Assembly (NCBI GenBank): GCA_012934845.2
Contig: WNNJ02000225.1
Span: 310,001 to 374,000 of the forward strand
From: Pomphorhynchus laevis
Lineage: Eukaryota > Acanthocephala > Palaeacanthocephala > Echinorhynchida > Pomphorhynchidae
Reading direction: 5' to 3'
Length of the DNA: 64,000 bases
Positions within the stretch are counted from its first letter, which is position 1. The number at the start of each line of letters is the position of its first letter. Both the position numbers and the translations under genes were made by a program. Below, one piece after another: positions 13,190 through 22,262 of the stretch. The notes under the pieces were generated by a model. The model saw only the letters and a program-made list of their open reading frames with translations, did not search any database and was not told the DNA's origin.

Positions 13190-13480
13190 ATAATTTGTTG
13201 TTACACCTGCCCTGAAGCACACACCGGTGTACTCATAAATTAATCACTGTTTTCCCCGCAAGGAGGCATAAACACCAGGCAACATTATATATCTTTATCA
13301 AACCAATAAATTGAACCAAATTATTCTTGCAACATTCAAAGTGGTTACATATGTCCAGTCATCATGTGTGACGACAAACTTTGACAACGGTAGACGCGTT
13401 GACAACGGTAGAAACAATCACAAACGGTACAAACTTTGACAACGGTAGAAACTGCAATACGCATTGTCATGCACAGTACA
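13190..13480 (-). mobile_element. PLE terminal repeat (pLTR) piece, minus orientation
   Basis: 13,195-13,310 is the reverse complement of 14,450-14,560 (shared ATGTTGCCTxGTGTTTATGC, CAGGTGTAACAACAAATTAT). It continues into GTGTGACGACAAAC...AACGGTAGACGCG, which matches the ribozyme-bearing terminal repeat at 47.8 kb. It ends in a small array of AACGGTAGA. PLE terminal repeats are known in both direct and inverted arrangement. Confidence 0.7.
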
Positions 13481-13539
13481 TGTTAAATACTTTCTGATAA
13501 TTCACATTAAGGGTAGTTCTGCTTTTCTAGCTTTAAGCA

Positions 13540-14560
13540 CTGTTAAGCTTTGTTAAGGTGCGTATGTATGATTATTGTAGTCACGGTAATAATAACCTCC
13601 GTTAGAGCGAAACGCGTCTACCGTTGCTGAAGTTATGAACTATATGTTTCGATATATTGATGATATATGTGTATTTAATTCTAGCAATTTTATTCAATAA
13701 GCGAACAAATTTATCCAGAAAGCCTCATTCTTAACAAAACCAATATTAATGATAAAGAAAGTATATATCTTGATATGAACATTAAATTAACATTAACTAA
13801 AACTACTATTAATTTATACCGTAAATATGCCCTTTTAAAATTCATTAAGATGATATATTTAAATTTACATGAGCAATCATAAAACCAATATTAATGATAA
13901 AGAAGGTGTATATATAGATATGAACATTAAATTAACATTAACTAAAACTACTATTAATTTATATCGTAAAGATGACATATTTAAATTTACAAGAAACATA
14001 TTTTTGCATGAGCATTCATGCATACCATATAATATAAAATATAATACATTAAATAATGAAATTTTAAAAATTGCAACAATTTGTAATGATATTGGTTTTC
14101 TTTAAAATCATTTAAATAATTTAATAGATACATATTTTAAACTAGGTTACTATAAAAATTACATCAAGCAGAAAATAGTAAAATATATAAATCAAGACAA
14201 TAATATAAAGAATAAATTTAAACTCTTAAGCTGCAAATTTTTATGGATGGGTAATAAATCCTATACTTTGTATTAGAATAAGATATTAGATAGTTTTATC
14301 AGAGGAAATATATCATTAGTGTCGAAGAATAAGGGCCAAAATCTGATAACATAGCAGTTCCTCCTGATGACCTCTAATCCTTATTCTGATACATAATTTA
14401 ACATGGTTCTAACATGGTTCTATTTTTATTTTATTCTATTTCTTGGTTTGATATATATAATGTTGCCTAGTGTTTATGCCTCCTTGTGAGGAAAACATTG
14501 TGATTTATTTATGAGTACACCGGTTTGTGTCCCATTGCAGGTGTAACAACAAATTATATC
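13540..14560 (+). mobile_element. PLE: terminal repeat, C-terminal half of reverse transcriptase, terminal repeat
   Basis: Just after the terminal repeat the plus strand reads YMFRYIDDICVFNSSNF, the YxDD catalytic box as it appears in Penelope-type reverse transcriptases. It continues with a DMNIKLTLTKTTINLYRK block and a tail, KLGYYKNYIKQKIVKYINQ..FKLLSCKFLWMGN. About 90 bp of the coding region is present twice (from ~13,741 and ~13,885). The part encoding the front of the polymerase is missing, and the copy is an old, broken remnant. The 14,440-14,560 block is the matching terminal repeat. Confidence 0.75.
13583..13624 (+). ncRNA. Decayed hammerhead ribozyme in a PLE terminal repeat
   Basis: The flanking arms ACGGTA and TACCGT, the loop-II arms and the GCGAAACGCGTC segment are the same as in the complete ribozyme at 47.87-47.91 kb, and upstream sequence matches too (TTAAGGTGC.TATG.ATGATTAT). 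The CUGAUGA box is substituted at several invariant positions, so self-cleavage is not expected. Confidence 0.7.
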
Positions 14561-14660
14561 ACGTTAAAAAGTTTGAGGGATTGCGAAATTTATTACATGC
14601 AACCAGAGCACATCCACCTAAAATTAAGCGCCTTATGATTAAAAATGAAGTCATAAATGG

Positions 14661-14814
14661 ATTTGACCAGCGCTGATATTTTTGAAAAGCAACTGCGGGA
14701 TTTGACCAGCGCTGATATTTTTGAAAAGCAACTGCGGGATTTGACCAGCGCTGATATTTTTGAAAAGCAACTGCGAGATTTGACCAGCGCTGATATTTTT
14801 GAGAAGCAACTGCG
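14661..14814 (+). repeat. Four tandem 39-bp coding repeats in the PLE
   Basis: Units start at 14,661, 14,700, 14,739 and 14,778. Each encodes DLTSADIFEKQLR on the plus strand and keeps the frame (39 = 3 x 13). The copies are nearly identical, so the expansion is recent compared with the decay of the surrounding element. The reverse strand is open across it as well. Confidence 0.9.
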
Positions 14815-15194
14815 CATGCTAAAATTAGATTTAAAAGAAAGAGGATATTCAAACAAACAAATTGAACGACAATTTATATATTTACGTGCAAAATCGCGAC
14901 ACCAACTGCTCTACTCAAGATAAATTTATCAAGCAAAAAACCAAATAGCGTAGTGATTACATATCAACCGACATTTAAAAATCTCCCAAAAGAAATATTT
15001 TTAATTTCACATTCTGATTGTCGCAACAATTTAAAGCAAACTTTAGTATTTAAAGCTGGACTGTCGCTGAGAAATTATCTTTCAATAACTGGTACAAAGA
15101 ATACAGTTACTGGACAAAGTGGAAGTTGTAAAAATAAAAGATGCAAATCATGTTCGATACTACAACAAACGAGAACATTCACTAGTACTAACAC

Positions 15195-15209
15195 AAATTT
15201 GAAGTACAA
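15195..15209. repeat. Left target-site duplication of the LINE
   Basis: AAATTTGAAGTACAA; the identical 15 bases recur at 19,026-19,040 at the other edge of the LINE. Confidence 0.9.
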
Positions 15210-15710
15210 TAATTATGATTTTCTTAACAAAAATAATACATATGTTAAATAGAATTAAAACAAAAATAGATAAAAGAGAACGTCAGAAATCAGAAATCAT
15301 CGTCTTCTGGAAGAACTTGTCTACTTTTTCCATCATCTTCATGGCCTCAGGTTCAGTGGGATCTGAGCGCCACAGCCAATCCAACACGCCGCCCTTCGAC
15401 AGAACCACCCAGGGTCTTTCACCCCCTTCGAAGATTCCAATCGACGCGGACTATGCTGGGTAATTGAGAGACGAAGAGCTTGAGAAACCTTAGCCTTTGC
15501 TCTGGGGGACGTCCTCTAGCGAAGAAGACTAATCCCGAGCCCATCTAGCTCTTTTCAGAGCCCATCTAGCTATCTGCATGATAAGTTTAAGTCTATTCAG
15601 GTCTGGTTTCGCCGACCAGTTCACTGTAACGGTGAACCCCGAGTATTTTACTCGACTCGTGAAGACACGGAGTGGTTGATTAGTCAAAATGGAGAAGAGA
15701 GCAGAGAGTG

Positions 15711-16999
15711 CTAATCTCTTGAGATTTGCTTTGTTGCAGGAGCGACATGAAAGACAACCACCTGCGATTTGGCGGAGTTTAAAATAAGATTGGACTTGGG
15801 TAACTGATCTTTTAATCTTAAAAAGAAACGGCTGATGTCCGATACTACATATTTGCACCTGCGTCCAGAAAACAGGGATGTGATATCATCAGCATATACC
15901 ACTAGACGTTGTTCGCGTTTAAATATTTTAAAGAGTTCAATGGAGGCAGCAAGATATAAGATAGGAGAAAGTGGTGATCCTTGAGGCACACCCGTAATAG
16001 GGTAGAACTGACGCGCATCAGGGTCGTCTTCATAATAGAATCGCTTGGTGTACAGCAGTATCTCCACCCTGTTAACAATTCTCGCAGGCAACCCGAGGGA
16101 TCTTAGAGAAGAGATAATAAAGGTAATGGAGATGCGGTCAAATGCAGCAGAAAAATCAAGGAAAACAGCCACATCAAGTTGATGGCTATTATCCTGACAG
16201 AACTGATGCACTTCACTTACAGCTGAATGGACAGAGCGACCTTTGACGAACCCATGGAAACTTGGTTTGATTAAATTTCGCCTAATTAAATGATCGCGGA
16301 TCCTACGCGCAAGCGCTTTTTCGTAGATCGATACGAGGGAATTTTGAATCGATATGGGCCGCAGGTCTTTAGGACATGACACCGGATATTTTTAGGTAGA
16401 AATATACGTCTACTAATGTTAATGCCGGCCACATCAGATGGGGCGGCTAATAGCATTGTTACGACCACTTCCCTTCTTTGATCGGCTGTCAAAAACTGGC
16501 AGACACGAGAAGAGAGTAGAGCGACGGAGTTTGAGGTGCCCGGAAGAGGCCCCCATGAGTTAAGAATATCTGTGACAGATAAATCCCTACTTCTGAAGTC
16601 TCCCCAAGGCGGGATTGGCTGAGGAGATTGAGTGGCACCATAATTATGTAAGGATAGTGACTCCTCCAAAACTTTATCAAGATCTATATTACCAATCCAA
16701 ACCAATGTCCTATCCATCCAACAAACGAACTTCTCCTTCTTGAATATCTTCCAGAAGGAAGTCTGGGCAGGATTAAGAGAAGCAATGCTTGCCCTATCCT
16801 TACCCAGTTGGAACCTATATTTAGTGCTCCAATATTCTTTCGAGAGAATTTGCCTGGCAGAGGCAGCGAGATTGGGAAGACGAAACATATACGCTAAGGT
16901 ATTGAGTTTTGTCGGAGTAGGACTGAACATGCGACCTTTATAGGTTGTCGAAAGCAATGCGGTAGCTTGCGAAGATAGATAGGAATTAAATTCGGTCAA
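15711..16999 (-). pseudogene. LINE pre-RT and reverse transcriptase region
   Basis: Two overlapping frames (16,999-16,286 and 16,382-15,711) cover it, so at least one frame change separates them. The first holds the region before the polymerase (LNTLAYMFRLPNLAASARQI, EESLSLHNYGATQSPQPIPP). The second carries the RT blocks in order: DLRPISIQNSLVSIYEKAL, FHGFVKGRSVHSAVSEVHQF, VAVFLDFSAAFDRIS, ITGVPQGSPLSPILYLAA and the catalytic VVYADDITSLF (about 15,880-15,910). The usual thumb and C-terminal part is short or lost. Confidence 0.85.
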
Positions 17000-17898
17000 A
17001 CTCTTATTGCCAATTCGGGGGAAGCGTTGAATAGCTTACTGAAAGAAGGCCACTCTGATTGGGTCAAAGTGGTATCTTCTTCGAAGCAGCGTATCCTCCT
17101 CTATCCGCCAACGAATTAGGTCATGATAGGTGGACAGATGTTGTCGCGACTGCTCCTTACAAAAGGGTTTTCACAACCACCTCTCATTGAGCAGTAATAA
17201 ATCGAGGAGTGAATTCGTTGATGTGCAATGAAAGTTGGGGGAAGGAGGTGTTAAAATAAGATAACCGTTCCTGGCTCTGCGGAGTGCTGCATTAATCCAA
17301 CCACCAGTTCTGTCGTTGAAGTCACCTAATACCATGTCATAACCGCTGTCAATGATCCTATCCAGGAGGTACGGTTCTTGTGAATCTTCCCTGAACGTAT
17401 GTATACATTGGCTAGATTGAGGCGTTTACCGTTCTTACAGAGTGAAACTACTAAACAAGAAAGGGCTGGACAAGAATAATTTAAAAGAAAGGAGGATCTT
17501 AAAGAGCGTTTAACTAAGGTCAAGATTCCTTGAGATGAAGAGGAGTAAGGCGGGGATATGTACGGAGTATAGTGGGAAGGAATGTACTTAGGGATGAATC
17601 GAGTAATGTCCTGGGTGAGACGGATAGACCGCCTCTTCTGAAGGACTATAACATCTGCATCTCTACCAGATAGAAGTATAAGGGCAGAAGCTACTCTCGA
17701 ATTTCACTAAAAGATATTCAGTGAAAAAGGCTCACGAGTACTCTGCATTGTGTTAGGTCAGCTGGGTGGGATTGCCTTATCGCTAGACAGAGCTAGGGGT
17801 GGAAAGGTTGCCCATCCCGCCACCAACTCTGTCCTGGGCGAGCACTTGCCCACGGGCATTGTCTTCATTTCCCTGTGAAGCCGACTCGTCTTTCTTCT

Positions 17899-18624
17899 TC
17901 AGGAGCTTCTCGTTCTTAATGGGGGGAACGACGTGAGCCGAGGCCCCCTCTTTTTCGAGCTAGGTAAAGCATGCTGAGTGGAAACTCCCGGACTTGAATA
18001 AAGTGCAGAGACCAAGGCGGAGACCATATTTTCCACATTTTTGATAGCAGAATGTATCTTAACGTTAATAACACTCAGGATGTCCTTGTATGTAATCTTT
18101 GAGGCCGCGCCAGAATAAGTTAAATCGGGTATCTTGACTACAGCAGACCTGGAGAAGTTGATTCGGTAATCTTTAAAGCATGCACATTTACGAGACAATG
18201 CAGGATGGCTCCCACCACAGTTTGAGCATAGGGCGGGTGAAACGCACTTCTCCCCCGAACCAATACTTTTGCATGATGGGAGACTACAGACTCCGCAGGT
18301 CTTTGATCTGGAGTAGTTTGAGGCCCAGTGCCCCCACTTATGACATGTGTTACAGTGGGGGTAGGTAAGATCCTCTGCACTCATAACTGTAAAACGTAAG
18401 TTGTAACCTAAAAAGGGATAATATGACGATTTGGCAAGGGTTTCGGCATGCTCGTTAGAGGATGACCAGAAACCTACAGGAAGTGGAAATCCACTTTTCC
18501 CCATGACACACCGGAGGTTTGAAATTTTGTAAACTTTTTTCAGAACTTCGATATCATTTTCCTCTAAATGCGGGGGAAGATTGTTCACTTTGACAGATGC
18601 TAGAATGGGTCTTAAGTGAATCAA
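17899..18624 (-). pseudogene. LINE ORF1 (zinc-knuckle RNA-binding protein)
   Basis: A 241-codon frame with an RRM-like first part (NLPPHLEENDIEVLKKVYKI, SNLRCVMGKSGFPLPVGF) followed by three zinc knuckles: CNTCHKWGHWASN, CGVCSLPSCKS and CSNCGGSHPALSRKC. Such ORF1 proteins coat the element RNA. The upstream frame (from MDISKGKMLISTIPDKQ near 18,950) belongs to the same protein but is out of phase with it. Confidence 0.8.
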
Positions 18625-19025
18625 ACCCAGATGTTTCAGATTCGAATCAAAGAAGATCGCATAATCCTTCGCAATATCAGAGGTTGCGAAGGAAATTTTT
18701 ATTTCTGATTCATGAAATTTGACCGAATTGAACAGGATTCAGTATGCATATTTCGCAATAAATGGTCTTAAAAAGACATTGGATAAATTGTGCCTTTCCA
18801 GAGGTTGTGACATTAAGATAACAGTAAGGTTTTTAAGTTTAGGGATTAGAAGAGTACCCCCTCTCTATCGGCAACTTAACAGCAGAAAAATCACTTACTT
18901 GTTTATCAGGAATTGTAGAGATCAACATTTTACCTTTCGAAATGTCCATTTTGCTTGAATTGTTTTCTTTTGAAGCTTCGCAACTGATTAAATTTGCACT
19001 AAACGTTTCAGTAAACGCCAAAACT

Positions 19026-19040
19026 AAATTTGAAGTACAA
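19026..19040. repeat. Right target-site duplication of the LINE
   Basis: AAATTTGAAGTACAA, identical to 15,195-15,209. Directly behind it the interrupted PLE frame resumes. Confidence 0.9.
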
Positions 19041-19974
19041 CGTAAGAGGCATCAATACAAGCAAAACCAAATGGGTGATATATATTTGTACATGCACTAC
19101 ATGTGGTGAACAGTACGTCGGTGAAACTAGAAATCAAATAAATATTCTAATGAATACGAGACGTGCAGACACAACGGCAGAACTTGCTACTGCATATGGA
19201 ACTGCATCGCACATAATTAATCATCCATCACATTCATTAGAGCTAACGAATATTAAAGTTAACATACAAAATACTGCTAAAGAAAGTAAAAAAAGAACTA
19301 TATTAGACAGTTCACTTAATGACAGATATGTCGTTAAATACGGAATTATGAGGCGCTCTTAATTCAGCAAAGAAATAGCTTAATATTTTAGTAAGATTTT
19401 GTGTTGATAGTTGTGTTTCTTAAGTAATTTTCGTAGATATTTTGTAGATTATATTCCTGAAGAAGACCAAACAGTAGTCGAAAAGTTAAAAACAATTAAA
19501 ATAATTACATATATTGTACTTGATTGCATCTGTGAGCTGAAATTTTTCTGATTGTGGCACGATATTATCCTCACATGTATTGTTTTATTCTTGATACAAC
19601 AGAACGCTACTATCATATATATAATAGTAGTGCACAGAAGTGCTGAGTATATATAAATAAATATATATATGTATATATACAATAGTAGTGCACAGATGTG
19701 CTGAGTAAACAACGGTCCAGGATTTCTTACGAAATACGGCATTTATAATAAATAGTGTTGCTTGATAGACTGGACTTCGATTCACGACTTTCAATAAACA
19801 TGTCACTTCTAGATGCCGTATCCATTAAGGATCCAACGAGTGCAACGACAATTCAGCAACAACCTCTGCCTAGTGTTTAAGGATGGTCCGCACAGCAATT
19901 CGATCTGGTAAAGAGCGTAAGCCTCAGTCAATTAAGCAAAGTGTCGGAAACGCCTTTATTCACAATGTCACACA

Positions 19975-20064
19975 GGCAACCGAAACGACCAGTGTGTACC
20001 TCATTCTACTGATGAGTGTTGCCGGGTACACATCATTTCGATGATGAAGTGGTCGTTTAGAAGT
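19975..20064 (+). ncRNA. Permuted hammerhead-like ribozyme, array unit 1
   Basis: Segments in order: GGCAACC (19,975-19,981), GAAA, ACGACCA (19,985-19,991), TTCTA (20,004-20,008), CTGATGA (20,009-20,015), GTGTTGCC (20,016-20,023), TGGTCGT (20,050-20,056), T, TAGAAG. GGCAAC pairs with GTTGCC (stem II), ACGACCA with TGGTCGT (stem III), TTCTA with TAGAA (stem I). Cleavage would fall after 20,057, here a permitted U. The strand order differs from the usual hammerhead (see findings). Confidence 0.6.
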
Positions 20065-20355
20065 CACATGTTTATTAAAAGTCGTGAATCGAAGTCCAGT
20101 CTATCAAGCAACACCATTTAGTATAAATGCCGTATTTCGTTAAGAAATCCTGGACCGTTGTTTACTCAGCACATCTGTGCTCTACTATTATAAATGCCTT
20201 ATCCATTAAGGATCTAACGAGTGCAACGACAATTCAGCAACAACCTCTGCCTAGTGTTTAAGGATGGTCCGCACAGCAATTCGATCTGGTAAAGACCGTA
20301 AGCCTCAGTCAATTAAGCAAAGTGTCGGAAACGCCTTTATTCACAATGTCACTCA

Positions 20356-20445
20356 GGCAACCGAAACGACCAGTGTGTAGCTCATTCTACTGATGAGTGT
20401 TGCCGGGTACTCATCATTTCGATGCCTAAGTGGTCGTCTAGAAGT
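20356..20445 (+). ncRNA. Permuted hammerhead-like ribozyme, array unit 2
   Basis: Same three-segment design as unit 1, with intact CTGATGA (20,390-20,396) and GAAA (20,363-20,366). The predicted cleavage is after the C of TGGTCGTC at 20,438. Confidence 0.6.
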
Positions 20446-20735
20446 GACATGGTGATTGAAAGTTGTGAATCGAAGTCCAGTCTATCGAGCAACACTATTT
20501 ATTATAAATGCCGTACTTCGTAAGAAATCCTGGACCGTTGTTTACTCAGCACATCTGTGCTCTACTATTATAAATGCCGTATCCATTAAGGATCCAACGA
20601 GTGCAACGACAATTCAGCAACAACCTCTGCCTAGTGTTTAAGGATGGTCCGCACAGCAATTCGATCTGGTAAAGAGCGTAAGCCTCAGTCAATTAAGCAA
20701 AGTGTCGGAAACGCCTTTATTCACAATGTCACACA

Positions 20736-20825
20736 GGCAACCGAAACGACCAGTGTGTACCTCATTCTACTGACGAGTGTTGCCGGGTACTCATCATTTC
20801 GATGCTGAAGTGGTCGTCTAGAAGT
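20736..20825 (+). ncRNA. Permuted hammerhead-like ribozyme, array unit 3
   Basis: The core reads CTGACGA (20,770-20,776); the changed base is position 7, where any base is allowed in hammerheads. GAAA and GTC are intact, with predicted cleavage after 20,818, exactly 380 bp from unit 2. Confidence 0.6.
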
Positions 20826-21115
20826 TACATGTTTATTGAAAGTCGTGAATCGAAGTCCAGTCTATCAAGCAACACTATTTATTATAAATGCCGTATTTCG
20901 TAAGAAATCCTGGACCGTTGTTTACTCAGCACATCTGTGCACTACTATTATAAATGCCGTATCCATTAAGGATCCAACGAGTGCAACAACAATTCAGCAA
21001 CAACCTCTGCCTAATGTTTAAGGATGGTCCGCACAGCAATTTGATCTGGTAAAAAGCGTAAGCCTCAGTCAATTAAGCAAGGTGTCGGAAACGTCTTTAT
21101 TCACAATGTCACACA

Positions 21116-21205
21116 GGCAACCGAAACGACCAGTGTGTACCTCATTCTACTGATGAGTGTTGCCGGGTACTCATCATTTCGATGCTGAAGTGGTCGTCTA
21201 GAAGT
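21116..21205 (+). ncRNA. Permuted hammerhead-like ribozyme, array unit 4
   Basis: CTGATGA (21,150-21,156), GAAA and GTC are all intact, with predicted cleavage after 21,198, again 380 bp on. Confidence 0.6.
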
Positions 21206-21284
21206 GACATGGTGATTGAAAGTCGTGAATCGAAGTCCAGTCTATCAAGCAACACCATTTAGTATATATATTCAATAAATATTT

Positions 21285-21406
21285 ATAAGGAAGTCTGCTC
21301 TGCATGCAATCGAACTCCGGTTTTTGGCAACATCTACGATTATATATATGATCGTAGATGTTGCCAAAAACCGGTGTTTGATTGCATGCAGAGCAGACTT
21401 CCTTAT
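21285..21406. repeat. ~122-bp near-perfect palindrome joining two satellite families
   Basis: ATAAGGAAGTCTGCTCTGCA..CAACATCTACGAT and its reverse complement flank a 10-bp spacer (TATATATATG at about 21,341-21,350). The arms are ~56 bp and differ at very few positions. It sits where the plus-strand 380-bp array meets the minus-oriented 360-bp family. Confidence 0.9.
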
Positions 21407-21487
21407 AGCTCCATAGACGAGCTGATGGTAGCCGGCATCACTTATCAGTAGGGTGAAGTACCATCAGTCGTTTCGGCTGCCTTGTGA
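21405..21487 (-). ncRNA. Permuted hammerhead-like motif, 360-bp family copy 1 (core altered)
   Basis: On the minus strand: GGCAGCC-GAAA, ACGACTGATGGTA, CCCTA, CTGATAA, GTGATGCC, CTACCATCAGCTCGT-C. Stem III is 13 bp with one bulge. The CUGAUGA box carries a change at an invariant G, and stem I is weakened by the neighbouring palindrome, so this copy is probably inactive. Confidence 0.5.
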
Positions 21488-21767
21488 TATATTAAAAAGG
21501 CATTTTCGAGAATTTGCTAACGTGGTTGTATGGGCCTAGTCTCCTTAAACTAACCATGTGCTTTCCGGATCATCCTAATTTTGTTCGGCGGGAATTTTAC
21601 TTGCTGTCGTTTATGCTTTCTCATTTGATCCTTTGTTGAATACATTTTTATAATTTTAAATCAGAATGTGTACAACTGTGCTCCGGGAGCTAAACAGTTT
21701 CAGTTTCATAATCGTTGATGTTGTTAAAAACCGGATTTCGATTGCGTACAGAGCAGACTTCCTGTTA

Positions 21768-21845
21768 ACTCCTAGACGAGCTTATGGTAGCCGGCAGCAC
21801 CCATCAGTAGGGTGAACTACCATCAGTCGTTTCGGCTGCCTTGTG
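21768..21845 (-). ncRNA. Permuted hammerhead-like motif, 360-bp family copy 2
   Basis: On the minus strand: GGCAGCC-GAAA, ACGACTGATGGTA, CCCTA, CTGATGG, GTGCTGCC, TACCATAAGCTCGT-C, TAGGAG. Stem II (GGCAGC/GCTGCC) and stem I (CCTA/TAGG) pair perfectly with bases different from those of the 380-bp family. The last base of the CUGAUGA box is changed. Confidence 0.5.
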
Positions 21846-22081
21846 ATATTTTAAATAGCATCTCCGAGAATTTGCTGACGAAGTTGCATGTGTCTAGCCT
21901 CTTAAAATCAACCATGTGCTTACCGGACCATTCTCATTTTATTCGGCAGGAATTTTACTTGCTGTCGTTGCTTGCTTTCTCACAGGATCCTTTGGAGGAT
22001 ACATTTTTATAATTTTAAATCAGAATGTGTAAAACTGTGCTCCGGGAGCTAAAAAGCTTCAGTTTCATAATCGTAGATGTT

Positions 22082-22262
22082 GCGATTTTTGACAATGCCA
22101 CACAGGCAACCGAAACGACCAGTGAGTACTTCATTCTACTGATTAGTGTTGCCGGGTACTCATTGGTCGTCTAGAAGTGACACGGTGACTGAAAGTCGTG
22201 AATTAAAGTCCAATCTAACAAGCAACAATATTTTGTATAAATGTCGTATTTCGAATGAAATC
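22082..22262 (+). repeat. Partial 380-bp unit behind the 360-bp family
   Basis: It carries GGCAACC-GAAA (22,105-22,115) and ACGACCAGTGAGTAC pairing over 15 bp with GTACTCATTGGTCGT (one G-U). The enclosed box reads CTGATTA, so the core is broken. It continues as GTCGTGAATTAAAGTCCAAT, a diverged form of the array marker. Confidence 0.8.

Larger units (their letters stand above)
15210..19025 (-). mobile_element. LINE (non-LTR retrotransposon), near full-length, inserted in a PLE
   Basis: The 3,816-bp insertion is bounded by an exact 15-bp target duplication. Reading on the minus strand: ORF1 with zinc knuckles (about 18,948-17,899), AP-type endonuclease (about 17,700-17,000, with LNLANVYIRSGKIHKNRT), polymerase (16,999-15,711), then a 3' tail to 15,210. 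Three gag-like zinc knuckles in ORF1 plus an AP endonuclease point to the Jockey/I/CR1 assemblage; the exact clade is not resolvable by eye. The frames are interrupted, so it is inactive. Related pieces lie at 8.6-11.9 kb. Confidence 0.9.
14561..19361 (+). mobile_element. PLE C-terminal part with GIY-YIG endonuclease, split by a LINE
   Basis: Two pieces, 14,561-15,209 and 19,026-19,361, flank the LINE. The first reads GYSNKQIERQFIYLRAK, then ITYQPTFKNLPKEIFLIS, then SCKNKRCKSCSILQQTRTF (the CxxC..C linker of PLEs). The second reads WVIYICTCTTCGEQYVGETR, the GIY-YIG motif region with its CxxC insert, then AELATAYGTASHIINHPSHS and IKVNIQNTAKESKKRTIL. PLEs use this nuclease with a TERT-like reverse transcriptase. 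The copy is old and broken. Confidence 0.85.
19685..21266. repeat. 380-bp satellite array (ribozyme-bearing), with an inverted first piece
   Basis: From 19,812 to 21,266 about 3.8 units run on the plus strand. The marker GTxGTGAATCGAAGTCCAGT starts at 20,081, 20,462, 20,842 and 21,222, giving periods of 381, 380 and 380 bp. From 19,685 to 19,811 a piece of the same unit lies in the opposite orientation. Further copies, all in minus orientation, are at 36,312-36,745 and 47,035-47,640, and a partial plus copy is at 22,082-22,262. Short open frames in the array (for example MKVVNRSPVYQATLFIINAV) recur only because the repeat recurs. Confidence 0.95.
21350..22082 (-). repeat. ~360-bp satellite, two units, related design
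   Basis: The marker ATCGTxGATGTTG occurs at 21,350, 21,713 and 22,070 (periods ~363 and ~357). Apart from the ~80-bp ribozyme-like block the unit is unrelated to the 380-bp family, yet that block has the same three-segment layout. Confidence 0.85.

Noticed and set aside
14559-14856. Minus-strand frames with four copies of FQKYQRWSN
   Set aside because: This is the reverse reading of the 39-bp PLE repeat; the plus frame continues into recognisable PLE protein.
20456-21021. Repeated 61-codon frames (NRSPVYQATLFIINAV...) that could suggest a conserved small protein
   Set aside because: They exist because the 380-bp DNA unit repeats; copies elsewhere lose the frame, and the conserved part of the unit is the ribozyme-like block outside it.
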